A DNA stretch of 64,000 bases from Ruegeria_C sp041537925 (GCF_041537925.1 NZ_JBGOSH010000004.1:62001-126000); one strand, 5' to 3'; positions 49,694-59,069 are shown, counted from the stretch's first letter. A program made the numbers and translations. Notes: a model not told the origin generated them from the sequence alone.

Positions 49694-51707
49694 CCTTCGA
49701 AAAATCAACATCGACGGGACTGAGGTTGAGGTAGACGGGGCGATGACCCTGATCCAGGCCTGTGAGCAGGCAGGGGTGGAAATCCCGCGCTTCTGTTATC
49801 ACGAGCGGCTCTCAATCGCGGGCAATTGCCGGATGTGTCTGGTCGAGGTTGTGGGCGGCCCACCGAAACCGGCGGCCTCCTGCGCGATGCAGGTGCGCGA
49901 TCTGCGTCCCGGTCCCGAAGGACAGGCGCCGCAGGTCAAGACCAACTCGCCCATGGTCAAGAAGGCCCGCGAGGGCGTGATGGAGTTCCTGTTGATCAAC
50001 CACCCGCTGGATTGCCCGATCTGCGATCAGGGCGGCGAGTGCGATTTGCAAGACCAGGCAATGGCTTATGGCGTGAACTTCAGCCGTTTTCGCGAGGCCA
50101 AGCGCGCTGTGGATGACCTCGATCTGGGGCCGCTGGTCGAGACGCACATGACTCGTTGCATCTCCTGCACGCGCTGCGTGCGCTTCACCAGCGAAGTGGC
50201 GGGAATCACTCAGATGGGCCAGACCGGCCGTGGCGAGGATGCCGAGATCACCTCATATCTGGGCGAGACGTTGGTCAGCAACCTGCAGGGCAATATCATC
50301 GATCTTTGCCCGGTTGGCGCGCTGACCTCGAAGCCCTACGCCTTCACCGCCCGTCCGTGGGAGTTGACCAAGACCGAGAGCATCGACGTGATGGATGCGC
50401 TGGGCTCGAACATCCGGGTCGACACCAAGGGGCGCGAAGTGATGCGCATGCTGCCGCGCAACCATGACGGCGTGAACGAGGAATGGATTTCCGACAAGAC
50501 CCGCTTTGTCTGGGACGGGCTGCGTCGGCAGCGGCTGGATCGGCCTTACGTGCGGGTAGACGGCAAGCTGAAACCGGCCACATGGCCCGAGGCGTTGTCG
50601 GCGGCGGCTGCGGCGATTAACGGCGCTGAAAAACTGGCCGGGATCGTCGGCGATCTGGCCCCGGTCGAGGCCGCTTTTGCGCTGAAACAGATGGTCGAGG
50701 GCAAGGGCGGCGTCGTGGAATGTCGTACCGATGGGGCCAAGCTGCCCGCAGGCAATCGCGCGGCTTATGTCGGGACCGCCGCCATCGAAGATATCGACAG
50801 CGCCGAACGTATCCTGCTGATCGGGACCAACCCGCGCGACGAGGCTCCGGTGCTGAACGCGCGCATCCGCAAGGCGTGGTCGCATGGCGCGCAGGTGGCG
50901 CTGGTCGGGCCTTCGGTTGATCTGACCTATGAGTATTATCACGCAGGCGATGATCGGGCGGCGCTGCAAAAGGTCGTCGACATGGGCGGCGACGCGAAAA
51001 TTCGCGGCAAACGTTCGCTGGTGATCGTCGGGCAGGGTGCTTTGCAGGAGGCCGACGGTGCCGCCGTTCTGGCCGCCGCGCAAACCATTGCAGCAAATAC
51101 CGAAAGCGGGCTTCTGGTCCTGCATACCGCTGCGGGCCGCGTTGGCGCGCTGGACGTGGATGCCACCAATGATCGCGGCATGGACGCGGTCGCAGAGGCC
51201 GACGTGATCTACAATCTCGGCGGTGATGAAGTCGAGATCGGCGAGGGTGCTTTTGTGATCTATCAGGGCAGCCACGGCGACCGGGGCGCGCATCGTGCCG
51301 ACGTGATCCTGTCGGGCGCGGCCTATACCGAAGAGGCGGGACTGTTCGTCAACACCGAAGGCCGCCCGCAGCTTGCCATGCGCGCGGGCTTCGCGCCCGG
51401 TGACGCAAAAGAGAACTGGGCCATCCTGCGCGCGCTGTCGGCGGAACTGGGCGAGGCGCTGCCCTATGACACGCTGGCGCAGCTGCGCCAAACCCTGATC
51501 AAAGCGGTGCCGCATCTGAAACAGGTCGATCAAGTCATCGAGAATGAAGGCGAGCCGCTGTCGCCCGGTGCGCTGGGCCAGGCCAGCTTCCGTTATGCTC
51601 TGCGCGATTTCTACCTGACCAACCCGATTGCGCGAGCCAGCCAGTTGATGGCGGAACTGTCGGCGCAAGCCAAGGCGCGCGGCGGTGAGAAGATCGCCGC
51701 CGAATGA
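49686..51707 (+). CDS. nuoG: NADH-quinone oxidoreductase subunit G
   Basis: 673-residue 75-kDa subunit with several FeS clusters. N1b [2Fe-2S]: CYHERLSIAGNCRMC plus the Cys in AASCAM. N5: His and Cys in HPLDCPICDQGGECDLQ. N4: CISCTRCVRF with the later Cys in IIDLCPVGALTS. The C-terminal molybdopterin-oxidoreductase-like domain lacks cofactor and is shorter than in E. coli, as in mitochondria and alphaproteobacteria. The start at 49686 is used (MSDLRKINIDG); the frame is open upstream into the small lipoprotein gene. Confidence 0.97.
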   Translation: MSDLRKINIDGTEVEVDGAMTLIQACEQAGVEIPRFCYHERLSIAGNCRMCLVEVVGGPPKPAASCAMQVRDLRPGPEGQAPQVKTNSPMVKKAREGVMEFLLINHPLDCPICDQGGECDLQDQAMAYGVNFSRFREAKRAVDDLDLGPLVETHMTRCISCTRCVRFTSEVAGITQMGQTGRGEDAEITSYLGETLVSNLQGNIIDLCPVGALTSKPYAFTARPWELTKTESIDVMDALGSNIRVDTKGREVMRMLPRNHDGVNEEWISDKTRFVWDGLRRQRLDRPYVRVDGKLKPATWPEALSAAAAAINGAEKLAGIVGDLAPVEAAFALKQMVEGKGGVVECRTDGAKLPAGNRAAYVGTAAIEDIDSAERILLIGTNPRDEAPVLNARIRKAWSHGAQVALVGPSVDLTYEYYHAGDDRAALQKVVDMGGDAKIRGKRSLVIVGQGALQEADGAAVLAAAQTIAANTESGLLVLHTAAGRVGALDVDATNDRGMDAVAEADVIYNLGGDEVEIGEGAFVIYQGSHGDRGAHRADVILSGAAYTEEAGLFVNTEGRPQLAMRAGFAPGDAKENWAILRALSAELGEALPYDTLAQLRQTLIKAVPHLKQVDQVIENEGEPLSPGALGQASFRYALRDFYLTNPIARASQLMAELSAQAKARGGEKIAAE

Positions 51708-52090
51708 TCCGACCCGCGCTCATATCGCTAGCCCTCGCGGCCGCCTGCACCCAAGAACCGCAGGAAGAGGTGTCGCAATTCGCGCCCGACTATCTGGGGA
51801 TCGAAACAGTGTCGCTCGACAGTGATCTGGTGCAAATCGACCTCCGCATGCGCGGCGCGCGCGATGCGGCGGATGTGGATCGCTATGGCAAATGCGCCGT
51901 GGCCGAATACGCGCTGAGCCAAGGCTATGGGTTTGCGCGGCATTTACGCACGAATCTCGATGAAAAGGGTGGCGTGTGGACAGCGGATGCTGTTTACACC
52001 ATCTCGCCGACCCTGCCACGCGGTCTCAACACCATTGACGCAGAGGTCATGGTCGCGGATTGCGCGGAAAACGGAATACCCACGGTGTGA
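51704..52090 (+). CDS. Predicted lipoprotein of unknown function after nuoG
   Basis: 128 residues. The short signal MIRPALISLALAAACTQEP has a lipobox AAAC, lipidated Cys15. The mature domain has two Cys (KCAVAEYAL, ADCAENG) and strands around LVQIDLRMRGARD and NTIDAEVMVAD. No family recognised. ATGA overlap with the nuoG stop; nuoH starts 6 bases after its end. Confidence 0.68.
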   Translation: MIRPALISLALAAACTQEPQEEVSQFAPDYLGIETVSLDSDLVQIDLRMRGARDAADVDRYGKCAVAEYALSQGYGFARHLRTNLDEKGGVWTADAVYTISPTLPRGLNTIDAEVMVADCAENGIPTV

Positions 52091-52096
52091 GGACGC

Positions 52097-53134
52097 ATGG
52101 CAGATTTCTTTAGCACCCCAGGCGGCATAGCCCTGATCATTTTGGCGCAAGTCATTGCGGTCGTGGCCTTCGTGATGATCTCGCTGCTGTTTCTGGTCTA
52201 CGGTGATCGCAAGATCTGGGCCGCCGTGCAGATGCGTCGGGGGCCGAACGTGGTCGGCGTTTATGGCCTGTTGCAATCGGTGGCCGATGCGCTGAAATAC
52301 GTGGTGAAAGAGGTGGTCATCCCCGCCGGGGCCGACCGCACCGTGTTCATCCTCGCACCGCTGACATCCTTCGTGCTGGCGATGATCGCCTGGGCGGTGA
52401 TCCCGTTCAACGATGGCTGGGTGCTGAGCGATATCAACGTCGCCATCCTCTATGTCTTTGCCGTCTCCTCGCTGGAGGTCTATGGCGTGATCATGGGCGG
52501 CTGGGCATCGAACTCAAAATATCCGTTCCTCGGATGTTTGCGCTCTGCGGCGCAAATGATTTCCTACGAAGTCTCGATCGGCCTGATCATCATCGGCGTC
52601 ATCATCTCGACCGGATCAATGAATTTCGGCGCGATCGTGCAAGCGCAGGACGGCAATCTGGGCCTCTTCAACTGGTACTGGCTGCCGCATTTCCCGATGG
52701 TCTTCCTGTTCTTCATCTCGGCCTTGGCCGAGACCAACCGGCCGCCGTTTGATCTGCCCGAGGCGGAATCGGAACTGGTTGCTGGCTATCAGGTCGAATA
52801 TTCCGCCACGCCCTTCCTGCTGTTCATGGCGGGCGAATATATCGCCATCTTCCTGATGTGCGCCCTGACTTCGCTGCTGTTCTTCGGCGGCTGGCTGTCG
52901 CCCATTCCCGGCCTGCCCGACGGGGTGCTGTGGATGGTCGCCAAGATGGCGTTCTTCTTCTTTCTCTTCGCGATGGTCAAGGCGATCACCCCGCGCTACC
53001 GCTATGACCAGCTGATGCGGTTGGGCTGGAAAGTCTTCCTACCCTTCTCGCTGGGTTGGGTCGTATTCGTGGCCTTCGCCGCCAAATTCGACTGGTTCTG
53101 GGGCGCGTTCGCCCGTTGGGGCACCGGAGGCTGA
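52097..53134 (+). CDS. nuoH: NADH-quinone oxidoreductase subunit H
   Basis: 345-residue ND1-type membrane subunit with eight or more helices linking the quinone site to the proton pathway. Conserved segments: KIWAAVQMRRGPNVVGVYGLLQSVADALKY, YGVIMGGWASNSKYPFLGCLRSAAQMISYE, and AETNRPPFDLPEAESELVAGYQVEYS. Length normal; nuoI starts 1 base after its stop. Confidence 0.98.
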   Translation: MADFFSTPGGIALIILAQVIAVVAFVMISLLFLVYGDRKIWAAVQMRRGPNVVGVYGLLQSVADALKYVVKEVVIPAGADRTVFILAPLTSFVLAMIAWAVIPFNDGWVLSDINVAILYVFAVSSLEVYGVIMGGWASNSKYPFLGCLRSAAQMISYEVSIGLIIIGVIISTGSMNFGAIVQAQDGNLGLFNWYWLPHFPMVFLFFISALAETNRPPFDLPEAESELVAGYQVEYSATPFLLFMAGEYIAIFLMCALTSLLFFGGWLSPIPGLPDGVLWMVAKMAFFFFLFAMVKAITPRYRYDQLMRLGWKVFLPFSLGWVVFVAFAAKFDWFWGAFARWGTGG

Positions 53135-53135
53135 T

Positions 53136-53630
53136 ATGACCCAGATCGACTATACCCGCGCCGCCAAATACTTCCTGCTGCAGGATTTCTGGAAGGGCAT
53201 GAAGCTGGGGCTGAAATACTTCTTTGGCCCCAAGGCCACCATCAACTACCCGCATGAAAAAGGCCCGCTTTCGCCGCGGTTCCGGGGCGAGCATGCGCTC
53301 AGACGCTATCCCAATGGCGAAGAGCGCTGCATTGCCTGCAAACTGTGCGAGGCGATCTGCCCGGCACAGGCCATCACCATCGATGCTGAGCCGCGCGAGG
53401 ATGGCTCCCGCCGCACCACGCGCTATGACATCGACATGACTAAGTGCATCTACTGCGGCTTTTGTCAGGAGGCCTGCCCGGTGGATGCCATTGTTGAAGG
53501 CCCGAATTTCGAATTCGCGACCGAAACCCGCGAAGAGCTGTTTTATGACAAGGAAAAGCTCCTTGATAACGGCGAACGCTGGGAGGCCGAGATCGCACGC
53601 AATCTGGAACTGGACGCGCCCTACCGATGA
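53136..53630 (+). CDS. nuoI: NADH-quinone oxidoreductase subunit I
   Basis: 164-residue TYKY-type subunit with two [4Fe-4S] clusters (N6a, N6b): CIACKLCEAICPAQA and CIYCGFCQEACPVDA. The N-terminal amphipathic segment and GEHALRRYPNGEERC are as expected. Its stop overlaps the start of the CMD-like gene. Confidence 0.98.
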   Translation: MTQIDYTRAAKYFLLQDFWKGMKLGLKYFFGPKATINYPHEKGPLSPRFRGEHALRRYPNGEERCIACKLCEAICPAQAITIDAEPREDGSRRTTRYDIDMTKCIYCGFCQEACPVDAIVEGPNFEFATETREELFYDKEKLLDNGERWEAEIARNLELDAPYR

Positions 53631-54037
53631 ATGACACGCCCAAAAACCCGTTCGAAGCGATGATGGCGCAGGCTCAGGAAATGGCCAAGGCGCTCAACCC
53701 CGCGCTTGAAAGCTTCTCACCCAAAGGATTCGAGGCGCTGTGGCCGACCATGCCCAAGGAAGTCATGGAAATGATGTTCGGCAACGCGGTCAACAAGGAT
53801 GGGCTGGACGCCAAGACCCGCCTGCTGCTGACGCTGGCTGGGCTGACCTGTCAGGGTGCGCAGGCCGACACGGCGGTGCGCCAGACCGTGCGCCACGCGT
53901 TGGAGGCAGGTGCGCGCAAGCAGGAGATCGTCGAGACGATCGGTCAGATGTCGGTCTTTGCCGGCATCCCGGCCATGACCCGCGCGCTGGAACTGGCCAA
54001 AGAGGTAATGGGCGAAAGCGAGGAAGACGAGACATGA
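53627..54037 (+). CDS. Carboxymuconolactone decarboxylase-like (AhpD-fold) protein in the nuo operon
   Basis: 136-residue all-helical protein. The core MFGNAVNKDGLDAKTRLLLTLAGLTCQGAQADTAVRQTVRHALEAGARKQEIVETIGQMSVFAGIPAM follows the CMD/AhpD pattern, including the helix around EIVETI and the G-PA motif. The redox CxxC of AhpD is absent: only one Cys (LTCQG) and a later His, so it more resembles gamma-carboxymuconolactone-decarboxylase-type members. Coupled to nuoI (ATGA) and nuoJ (ATGA). The reason for its position is unknown. Confidence 0.8.
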   Translation: MNDTPKNPFEAMMAQAQEMAKALNPALESFSPKGFEALWPTMPKEVMEMMFGNAVNKDGLDAKTRLLLTLAGLTCQGAQADTAVRQTVRHALEAGARKQEIVETIGQMSVFAGIPAMTRALELAKEVMGESEEDET

Positions 54038-54636
54038 CGGTATTTGCCTTCTACCTCTTTGCAATCTGCGCCATAGCGGGTGGTCTATTCACCGTGATCA
54101 GCCGCCAGCCGGTGCATTCGGTGCTGTGGCTGATCCTGTCTTTCCTGTCCTCGGCGGGGCTGTTTGTGCTGCTCGGGGCCGAGTTCGTCGCCATGCTGCT
54201 GATCATCGTCTATGTGGGCGCGGTGGCAGTGCTGTTCCTGTTTGTCGTGATGATGCTCGACGTGGATTTCGCCGAGCTCAAGGCCGAGATGGCGCGTTAC
54301 ATGCCGCTGGCGCTGCTGATCGGGCTGGTGATCCTGATGCAGTTCGTCATGGCTTTTGGCGCCTGGGAAAGCGCACAAGCGGCCGAGAGCCTGCGCGCGC
54401 AGGTGATACCCACCGACATGCACAACACGCAGGCTTTGGGTGTGATCCTCTACGACCAGTATTTTCTGCTGTTCCAACTTGCGGGCCTGATCCTGCTGGT
54501 CGCCATGATCGGTGCCATCGTCCTGACCCTGCGCCACCGTCAGGACATCAAGCGCCAGGACATCATCGCTCAGATGATGCGCGATCCGGCGCAGGCGATG
54601 GAGTTGAAAGACGTGAAACCGGGGCAGGGGCTGTGA
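54034..54636 (+). CDS. nuoJ: NADH-quinone oxidoreductase subunit J
   Basis: 200-residue ND6-type membrane subunit with five helices. The conserved third helix reads AEFVAMLLIIVYVGAVAVLFLFVVMMLDVDF, including the pi-bulge region. The C-terminus is charged (HRQDIKRQDIIAQMM). The start at 54034 overlaps the CMD-like stop. Confidence 0.97.
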   Translation: MTVFAFYLFAICAIAGGLFTVISRQPVHSVLWLILSFLSSAGLFVLLGAEFVAMLLIIVYVGAVAVLFLFVVMMLDVDFAELKAEMARYMPLALLIGLVILMQFVMAFGAWESAQAAESLRAQVIPTDMHNTQALGVILYDQYFLLFQLAGLILLVAMIGAIVLTLRHRQDIKRQDIIAQMMRDPAQAMELKDVKPGQGL

Positions 54637-54638
54637 CT

Positions 54639-55028
54639 ATGCGCGGGCGGACAAGGATCACCACTGAGATTGTCGCAGTCTGCGGTCTGCTTGTTTTGGC
54701 AGGTGGTGCGAGTGCGGCTGAGAATGAGATCGAAAACCCGCTCGATACGGTGAACAAGCATTTCGAAGCAGCGAGCAAGGATTTTGGCGGTGGCCTCACG
54801 CAGTTGCACGCCCGCAAGGAAGGGGCCGATGGTACCGAGCACCTGATCTATCACTTCGATTGTTCGAACAATCGATATGATCTGCTCTCTAGTGATGCGG
54901 CAGAGCCCGACACCCTGCCTGAGGTATCGGATGCGCCTCTCGCCGACCCGTTTGGCCCCGATGACCCCGTTGCGCCGTTGGCGCAGCATACCTGTACGAA
55001 ATACGGCTATCCGTTGCTGGAATGGTGA
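54639..55028 (+). CDS. Exported protein of unknown function between nuoJ and nuoK
   Basis: 129 residues. Sec signal MRGRTRITTEIVAVCGLLVLAGGASA, cleavage near residue 26. The acidic mature part has NPLDTVNKHFEAASKDFGGGLTQLH, Cys in FDCSNNR and HTCTKYG, and an Asp/Pro-rich middle. No family recognised. It starts two bases after the nuoJ stop and ends 4 bases before nuoK. The coding sequence contains a perfect 20-base palindrome. Confidence 0.65.
   Translation: MRGRTRITTEIVAVCGLLVLAGGASAAENEIENPLDTVNKHFEAASKDFGGGLTQLHARKEGADGTEHLIYHFDCSNNRYDLLSSDAAEPDTLPEVSDAPLADPFGPDDPVAPLAQHTCTKYGYPLLEW
54856..54875. repeat. Perfect 20-base palindrome
   Basis: TCGATTGTTCGAACAATCGA, inside the exported-protein gene between nuoJ and nuoK (codons for FDCSNNRYD). 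It could form a cruciform or hairpin or be a dimeric-regulator site. No T-run follows. Confidence 0.6.
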
Positions 55029-55032
55029 GAAT

Positions 55033-55338
55033 ATGATTGGACTTGAACATTACCTGACCGTTGCGGCGACCCTGTTCGTCATTGGCATTTTTGGCCTGTT
55101 CCTGAACCGCAAGAATGTGATCATCCTGCTGATGAGCATCGAGCTGATGCTGCTGGCGGTGAATATCAACCTTGTGGCCTTTTCCAGCTTTCTGGGAGAT
55201 CTCGTCGGGCAGGTCTTTACGCTCTTTGTGCTGACCGTCGCCGCGGCCGAGGCGGCCATCGGGTTGGCCATTCTGGTCTGTTTCTTCCGCAACCGCGGCA
55301 CCATCGCCGTCGAAGACGTCAACGTAATGAAGGGCTGA
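55033..55338 (+). CDS. nuoK: NADH-quinone oxidoreductase subunit K
   Basis: 101-residue ND4L-type membrane subunit with three helices. The key Glu residues of the proton path are in LLMSIELMLLAVNINLVAF and VLTVAAAEAAIGLAILVCFFR. The start at 55033 follows GGTGAG closely. nuoL begins 7 bases after its stop. Confidence 0.97.
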   Translation: MIGLEHYLTVAATLFVIGIFGLFLNRKNVIILLMSIELMLLAVNINLVAFSSFLGDLVGQVFTLFVLTVAAAEAAIGLAILVCFFRNRGTIAVEDVNVMKG

Positions 55339-55345
55339 GGAACTC

Positions 55346-57517
55346 ATGGAAACCACAATCCTCTTTGCCCCGCTGGTGGGGGCCATCCTGTGCGGGTTTG
55401 GCTGGAAGTTCATCGGCGAGAAGGCAGCGATGTGGACGGCGACGGGGCTATTGTTCCTGGCCTGTATCCTCAGTTGGATCGTTTTCTTCACCTTCGACGG
55501 CGTGACTCAGCAGATTCCGGTGATGCGCTTCATCGAAAGCGGGTCGCTCAGCACCGAATGGGGGATCCGGCTGGACCGGCTGACCGCGATCATGCTGATC
55601 GTGGTGACGACCGTCTCGGCGCTCGTGCATCTATATTCCTTCGGCTACATGGATCACGATCCTGCGTTCCGCGAGGGTGAGAGCTATAAGCCGCGCTTCT
55701 TTGCCTATCTCAGCTTCTTCACCTTCTCGATGCTGGCGCTGGTGACCTCGGACAATCTGGTGCAGATGTTCTTTGGCTGGGAGGGCGTGGGCGTCGCATC
55801 CTACCTGTTGATCGGGTTCTATTACCGCAAGCCAAGCGCCAATGCGGCGGCGATCAAGGCATTTGTGGTGAACCGCGTGGGCGATTTCGGCTTTGCGCTT
55901 GGCATCTTCGCGCTGTTCTTTCTGGTCGACAGCATCAATTTCTCGGATGTCTTCGTCTCGGGGCCAAAACTGGCCGAGACGCAGCTGACCTTCCTCTGGG
56001 GTGAATGGTCAGCGATCGAGGTGATCTGCGTGCTGCTCTTCATCGGTGCGATGGGCAAGTCGGCGCAGTTGATCCTGCACACCTGGCTGCCGGACGCGAT
56101 GGAAGGCCCGACGCCGGTCTCGGCACTGATCCATGCGGCAACCATGGTGACGGCGGGCGTGTTCCTGGTCTGCCGCATGTCGCCGCTGATGGAATTCGCG
56201 CCGAACGCCACCGCGTTCATCACCTTCCTTGGTGCGGCCACGGCGTTTTTTGCCGCTACGATTGGTCTGGTGCAGACCGATATCAAGCGCGTCATCGCCT
56301 ATTCGACCTGTTCGCAGCTGGGCTACATGTTCGTGGCTGCAGGCGTGGGCATGTATTCGGCGGCGATGTTCCACCTGTTGACGCATGCGTTCTTCAAGGC
56401 GCTCCTGTTCCTTGGTGCGGGCTCGGTCATCCACGCCATGCATCATGAACAAGACATGATGAACTATGGCGGGCTGCGCAAAAAGATCCCCTATACTTAT
56501 TGGGGCATGATGTTCGGCACGCTGGCGATTACCGGGGTTGGCATTCCGCTGACCGGTATCGGCTTTGCCGGGTTCCTGTCCAAGGACGCGATCATCGAAA
56601 GCGCCTGGGCCGGTGGCACCGGATTTGCCTTCTGGGCACTGGTCATCGCGGCGGCCTTCACCGCCTTCTACAGCTGGCGGCTGATCTTCCTGACCTTCTA
56701 TGGCGAGGCGCGCGGCAACAAGCACACCCATGACCACGCCCATGAAAGCCCGATGACCATGCTGGTGCCGCTGGGCGTGCTGAGCCTCGGCGCGATCTTT
56801 GCCGGTATGCTCTGGTATGGCTCGTTCTTCGGGCATGCCGATCAGGTGGGAAAATTCTATGGTATCCCGGTGGCCGAGGCCTCGGAACATGCCGAGGGGC
56901 ATGACGCGGACACCCATGCCGAACATGTGGCCGATGGCACCGCCGAGGAGCATCACGACACGGCAGAGGGCGATGCGCACGCCGAGGACACGGCCCATGC
57001 TGACAGCGAAACAGGCGATGCCGCGCATGGCGGTGACCATCACTATGTCTTTGCGGGTGAGCCCGGCGAGGGCGGGATTTATATGGCCCCGGACAACCAC
57101 GTGCTGGACGATGCCCATGCTTCACCGAAATGGGTCAAGGTCTCACCCTTCGTGGCGATGGCTTTGGGATTCCTGCTGGCCTATCTCTTCTACATCGTGA
57201 ACCCGTCGCTGCCCGGACGGCTGGCCGAAAATCAGCGCCCGCTTTACCTGTTCCTGCTGAACAAGTGGTACTTTGACGAGATCTATGACGCGATCTTCGT
57301 GCGTCCGACGCTGGCGCTGGGCCGCTTCCTGTGGAAGCGCGGCGATGGCAACACCATTGACGGCTTCCTGAACGGGGTCGCGATGGGCGTGGTGCCGTTC
57401 TTTACTCGGCTCGCGGGCAAGGCGCAGTCGGGCTACATCTTCACCTATGCGTTCTACATGGTGCTGGGCATTGCCGCCCTTGTCACCTGGATGTCGATCG
57501 GCGGAGGGGCGCACTGA
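55346..57517 (+). CDS. nuoL: NADH-quinone oxidoreductase subunit L
   Basis: 723-residue antiporter-like ND5 subunit, longer than the usual 600-650. The core is intact: FFGWEGVGVASYLLIGFYYRKPSANAAAIKAFVVNRVGDFGFALGI, MGKSAQLILHTWLPDAMEGPTPVSALIHAATMVTAGVFLV (conserved Lys/His) and HAFFKALLFLGAGSVIH. The extra length is a His- and acid-rich insertion (residues about 515-566, 11 His) before the last helices, plus a His cluster (NKHTHDHAHE) near 453-462. The C-terminal part continues with the lateral-helix region. It overlaps the nuoM start by one base. Confidence 0.97.
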   Translation: METTILFAPLVGAILCGFGWKFIGEKAAMWTATGLLFLACILSWIVFFTFDGVTQQIPVMRFIESGSLSTEWGIRLDRLTAIMLIVVTTVSALVHLYSFGYMDHDPAFREGESYKPRFFAYLSFFTFSMLALVTSDNLVQMFFGWEGVGVASYLLIGFYYRKPSANAAAIKAFVVNRVGDFGFALGIFALFFLVDSINFSDVFVSGPKLAETQLTFLWGEWSAIEVICVLLFIGAMGKSAQLILHTWLPDAMEGPTPVSALIHAATMVTAGVFLVCRMSPLMEFAPNATAFITFLGAATAFFAATIGLVQTDIKRVIAYSTCSQLGYMFVAAGVGMYSAAMFHLLTHAFFKALLFLGAGSVIHAMHHEQDMMNYGGLRKKIPYTYWGMMFGTLAITGVGIPLTGIGFAGFLSKDAIIESAWAGGTGFAFWALVIAAAFTAFYSWRLIFLTFYGEARGNKHTHDHAHESPMTMLVPLGVLSLGAIFAGMLWYGSFFGHADQVGKFYGIPVAEASEHAEGHDADTHAEHVADGTAEEHHDTAEGDAHAEDTAHADSETGDAAHGGDHHYVFAGEPGEGGIYMAPDNHVLDDAHASPKWVKVSPFVAMALGFLLAYLFYIVNPSLPGRLAENQRPLYLFLLNKWYFDEIYDAIFVRPTLALGRFLWKRGDGNTIDGFLNGVAMGVVPFFTRLAGKAQSGYIFTYAFYMVLGIAALVTWMSIGGGAH

Positions 57518-59058
57518 TGGACAACATTCTTTCCATTGTTCTCGTCATTCCGGCCATTGCGGCGCTGATCCTGGCTGTTTTCCTACGCGGAGAAGACGCT
57601 GCCGCGCAGCGCAATGCCAAGATGGTGGCGCTGTTTGCAACGACCATCACCTTTCTGGTGTCCCTCGGCGTCTATACCGGCTTTGATCCCGAAAATACCG
57701 GCTTCCAGATGGTGGAAGAACGCGCTTGGCTGATGGGGCTGAAATACAAGGTCGGCGTGGACGGGATCAGCGTTCTTTTCGTGCTGCTGACCACCTTCAT
57801 CATGCCGCTGACCATTCTGGCCAGCTGGAACGTGACGGACCGGGTCAAGGAATACATGATTGCCTTCCTGCTCTTGGAAACGCTGATGCTGGGTGTGTTC
57901 CTGGCGCTGGACCTGGTGCTGTTCTACCTGTTCTTCGAGGCGGGGCTGATCCCGATGTTCCTGATCATCGGCATCTGGGGCGGCAAGGAGCGGATCTATG
58001 CCAGCTTCAAGTTCTTCCTCTACACCTTCCTCGGCTCGGTGCTGATGCTGGTGGCGATGGTGGCGATGTATGCGGATGCGCAGACCACCGATATCGTTGC
58101 GCTGATGGGGCACCAGTTCTCGTCTGAAAGCTTCAGCGTGCTGGGCGTCTATATCGTCGGTGGCATGCAGACGCTGATGTTCATCGCCTTCTTTGCCAGC
58201 TTTGCGGTCAAGATGCCGATGTGGCCGGTCCATACCTGGTTGCCGGATGCCCACGTGCAGGCCCCCACAGCGGGCTCGGTCGTGCTGGCCGCCATCCTGC
58301 TGAAGATGGGCGGTTATGGTTTCTTGCGATTCTCGTTGCCGATGTTCCCGGTAGGGTCCGAGGTGATGACGCCGCTGGTCCTGTGGATGTCGGCCATCGC
58401 GGTGGTTTACACCTCGCTGGTGGCGCTGGTGCAGGAAGACATGAAAAAGCTCATCGCCTATTCCTCGGTCGCGCATATGGGGTTTGTGACCATGGGAATC
58501 TTTGCCGCGAACCAGCAGGGCGTCGATGGTGCGATTTTCCAGATGCTCAGCCACGGCTTCATTTCGGCGGCGCTCTTCCTCTGTGTTGGGGTGATCTATG
58601 ACCGGATGCACACCCGCGATATCGAGGCATATGGAGGGTTGGTGAACCGGATGCCTGCCTATGCGCTGGTCTTCATGCTGTTCACAATGGCCAATGTGGG
58701 CCTGCCAGGTACCTCCGGGTTTATCGGGGAATTCCTGACGCTGATGGGGGCGTTCCAGGTCAACACCTGGGTGACTGCCGTGGCCGCATCCGGCGTGATC
58801 TTTTCTGCGGCCTATGCGCTGTGGCTCTATCGCCGGGTGGTCTTTGGCGACCTGATCAAGGAGAGCTTGAAATCGATCCGCGACATGAATTCGCGCGAGC
58901 GGCTGATCTTTGCGCCGCTGATCGCGATGACTCTGCTGCTGGGTGTCTACCCGTCGCTTGTGACCGATGTAATCGGCCCGTCGACAACTGCATTGATTTC
59001 GACCTATGACACGGCGCTGGCCGCGGCCGAGGCCGCCACCCAGCACGCATCGAACTGA
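57517..59058 (+). CDS. nuoM: NADH-quinone oxidoreductase subunit M
   Basis: 513-residue antiporter-like ND4 subunit with about 14 helices. Conserved proton-path segments: FLLLETLMLGVFLALDLVLFYLFFEAGLIPMFLIIGIWGG (Glu), AFFASFAVKMPMWPVHTWLPDAHVQAPTAGSVVLAAILLKMG (Lys), and AYSSVAHMGFVTMGIF. Length and spacing normal; overlaps nuoL by one base. Confidence 0.98.
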   Translation: MDNILSIVLVIPAIAALILAVFLRGEDAAAQRNAKMVALFATTITFLVSLGVYTGFDPENTGFQMVEERAWLMGLKYKVGVDGISVLFVLLTTFIMPLTILASWNVTDRVKEYMIAFLLLETLMLGVFLALDLVLFYLFFEAGLIPMFLIIGIWGGKERIYASFKFFLYTFLGSVLMLVAMVAMYADAQTTDIVALMGHQFSSESFSVLGVYIVGGMQTLMFIAFFASFAVKMPMWPVHTWLPDAHVQAPTAGSVVLAAILLKMGGYGFLRFSLPMFPVGSEVMTPLVLWMSAIAVVYTSLVALVQEDMKKLIAYSSVAHMGFVTMGIFAANQQGVDGAIFQMLSHGFISAALFLCVGVIYDRMHTRDIEAYGGLVNRMPAYALVFMLFTMANVGLPGTSGFIGEFLTLMGAFQVNTWVTAVAASGVIFSAAYALWLYRRVVFGDLIKESLKSIRDMNSRERLIFAPLIAMTLLLGVYPSLVTDVIGPSTTALISTYDTALAAAEAATQHASN

Positions 59059-59069
59059 GGGGGCCGGAG

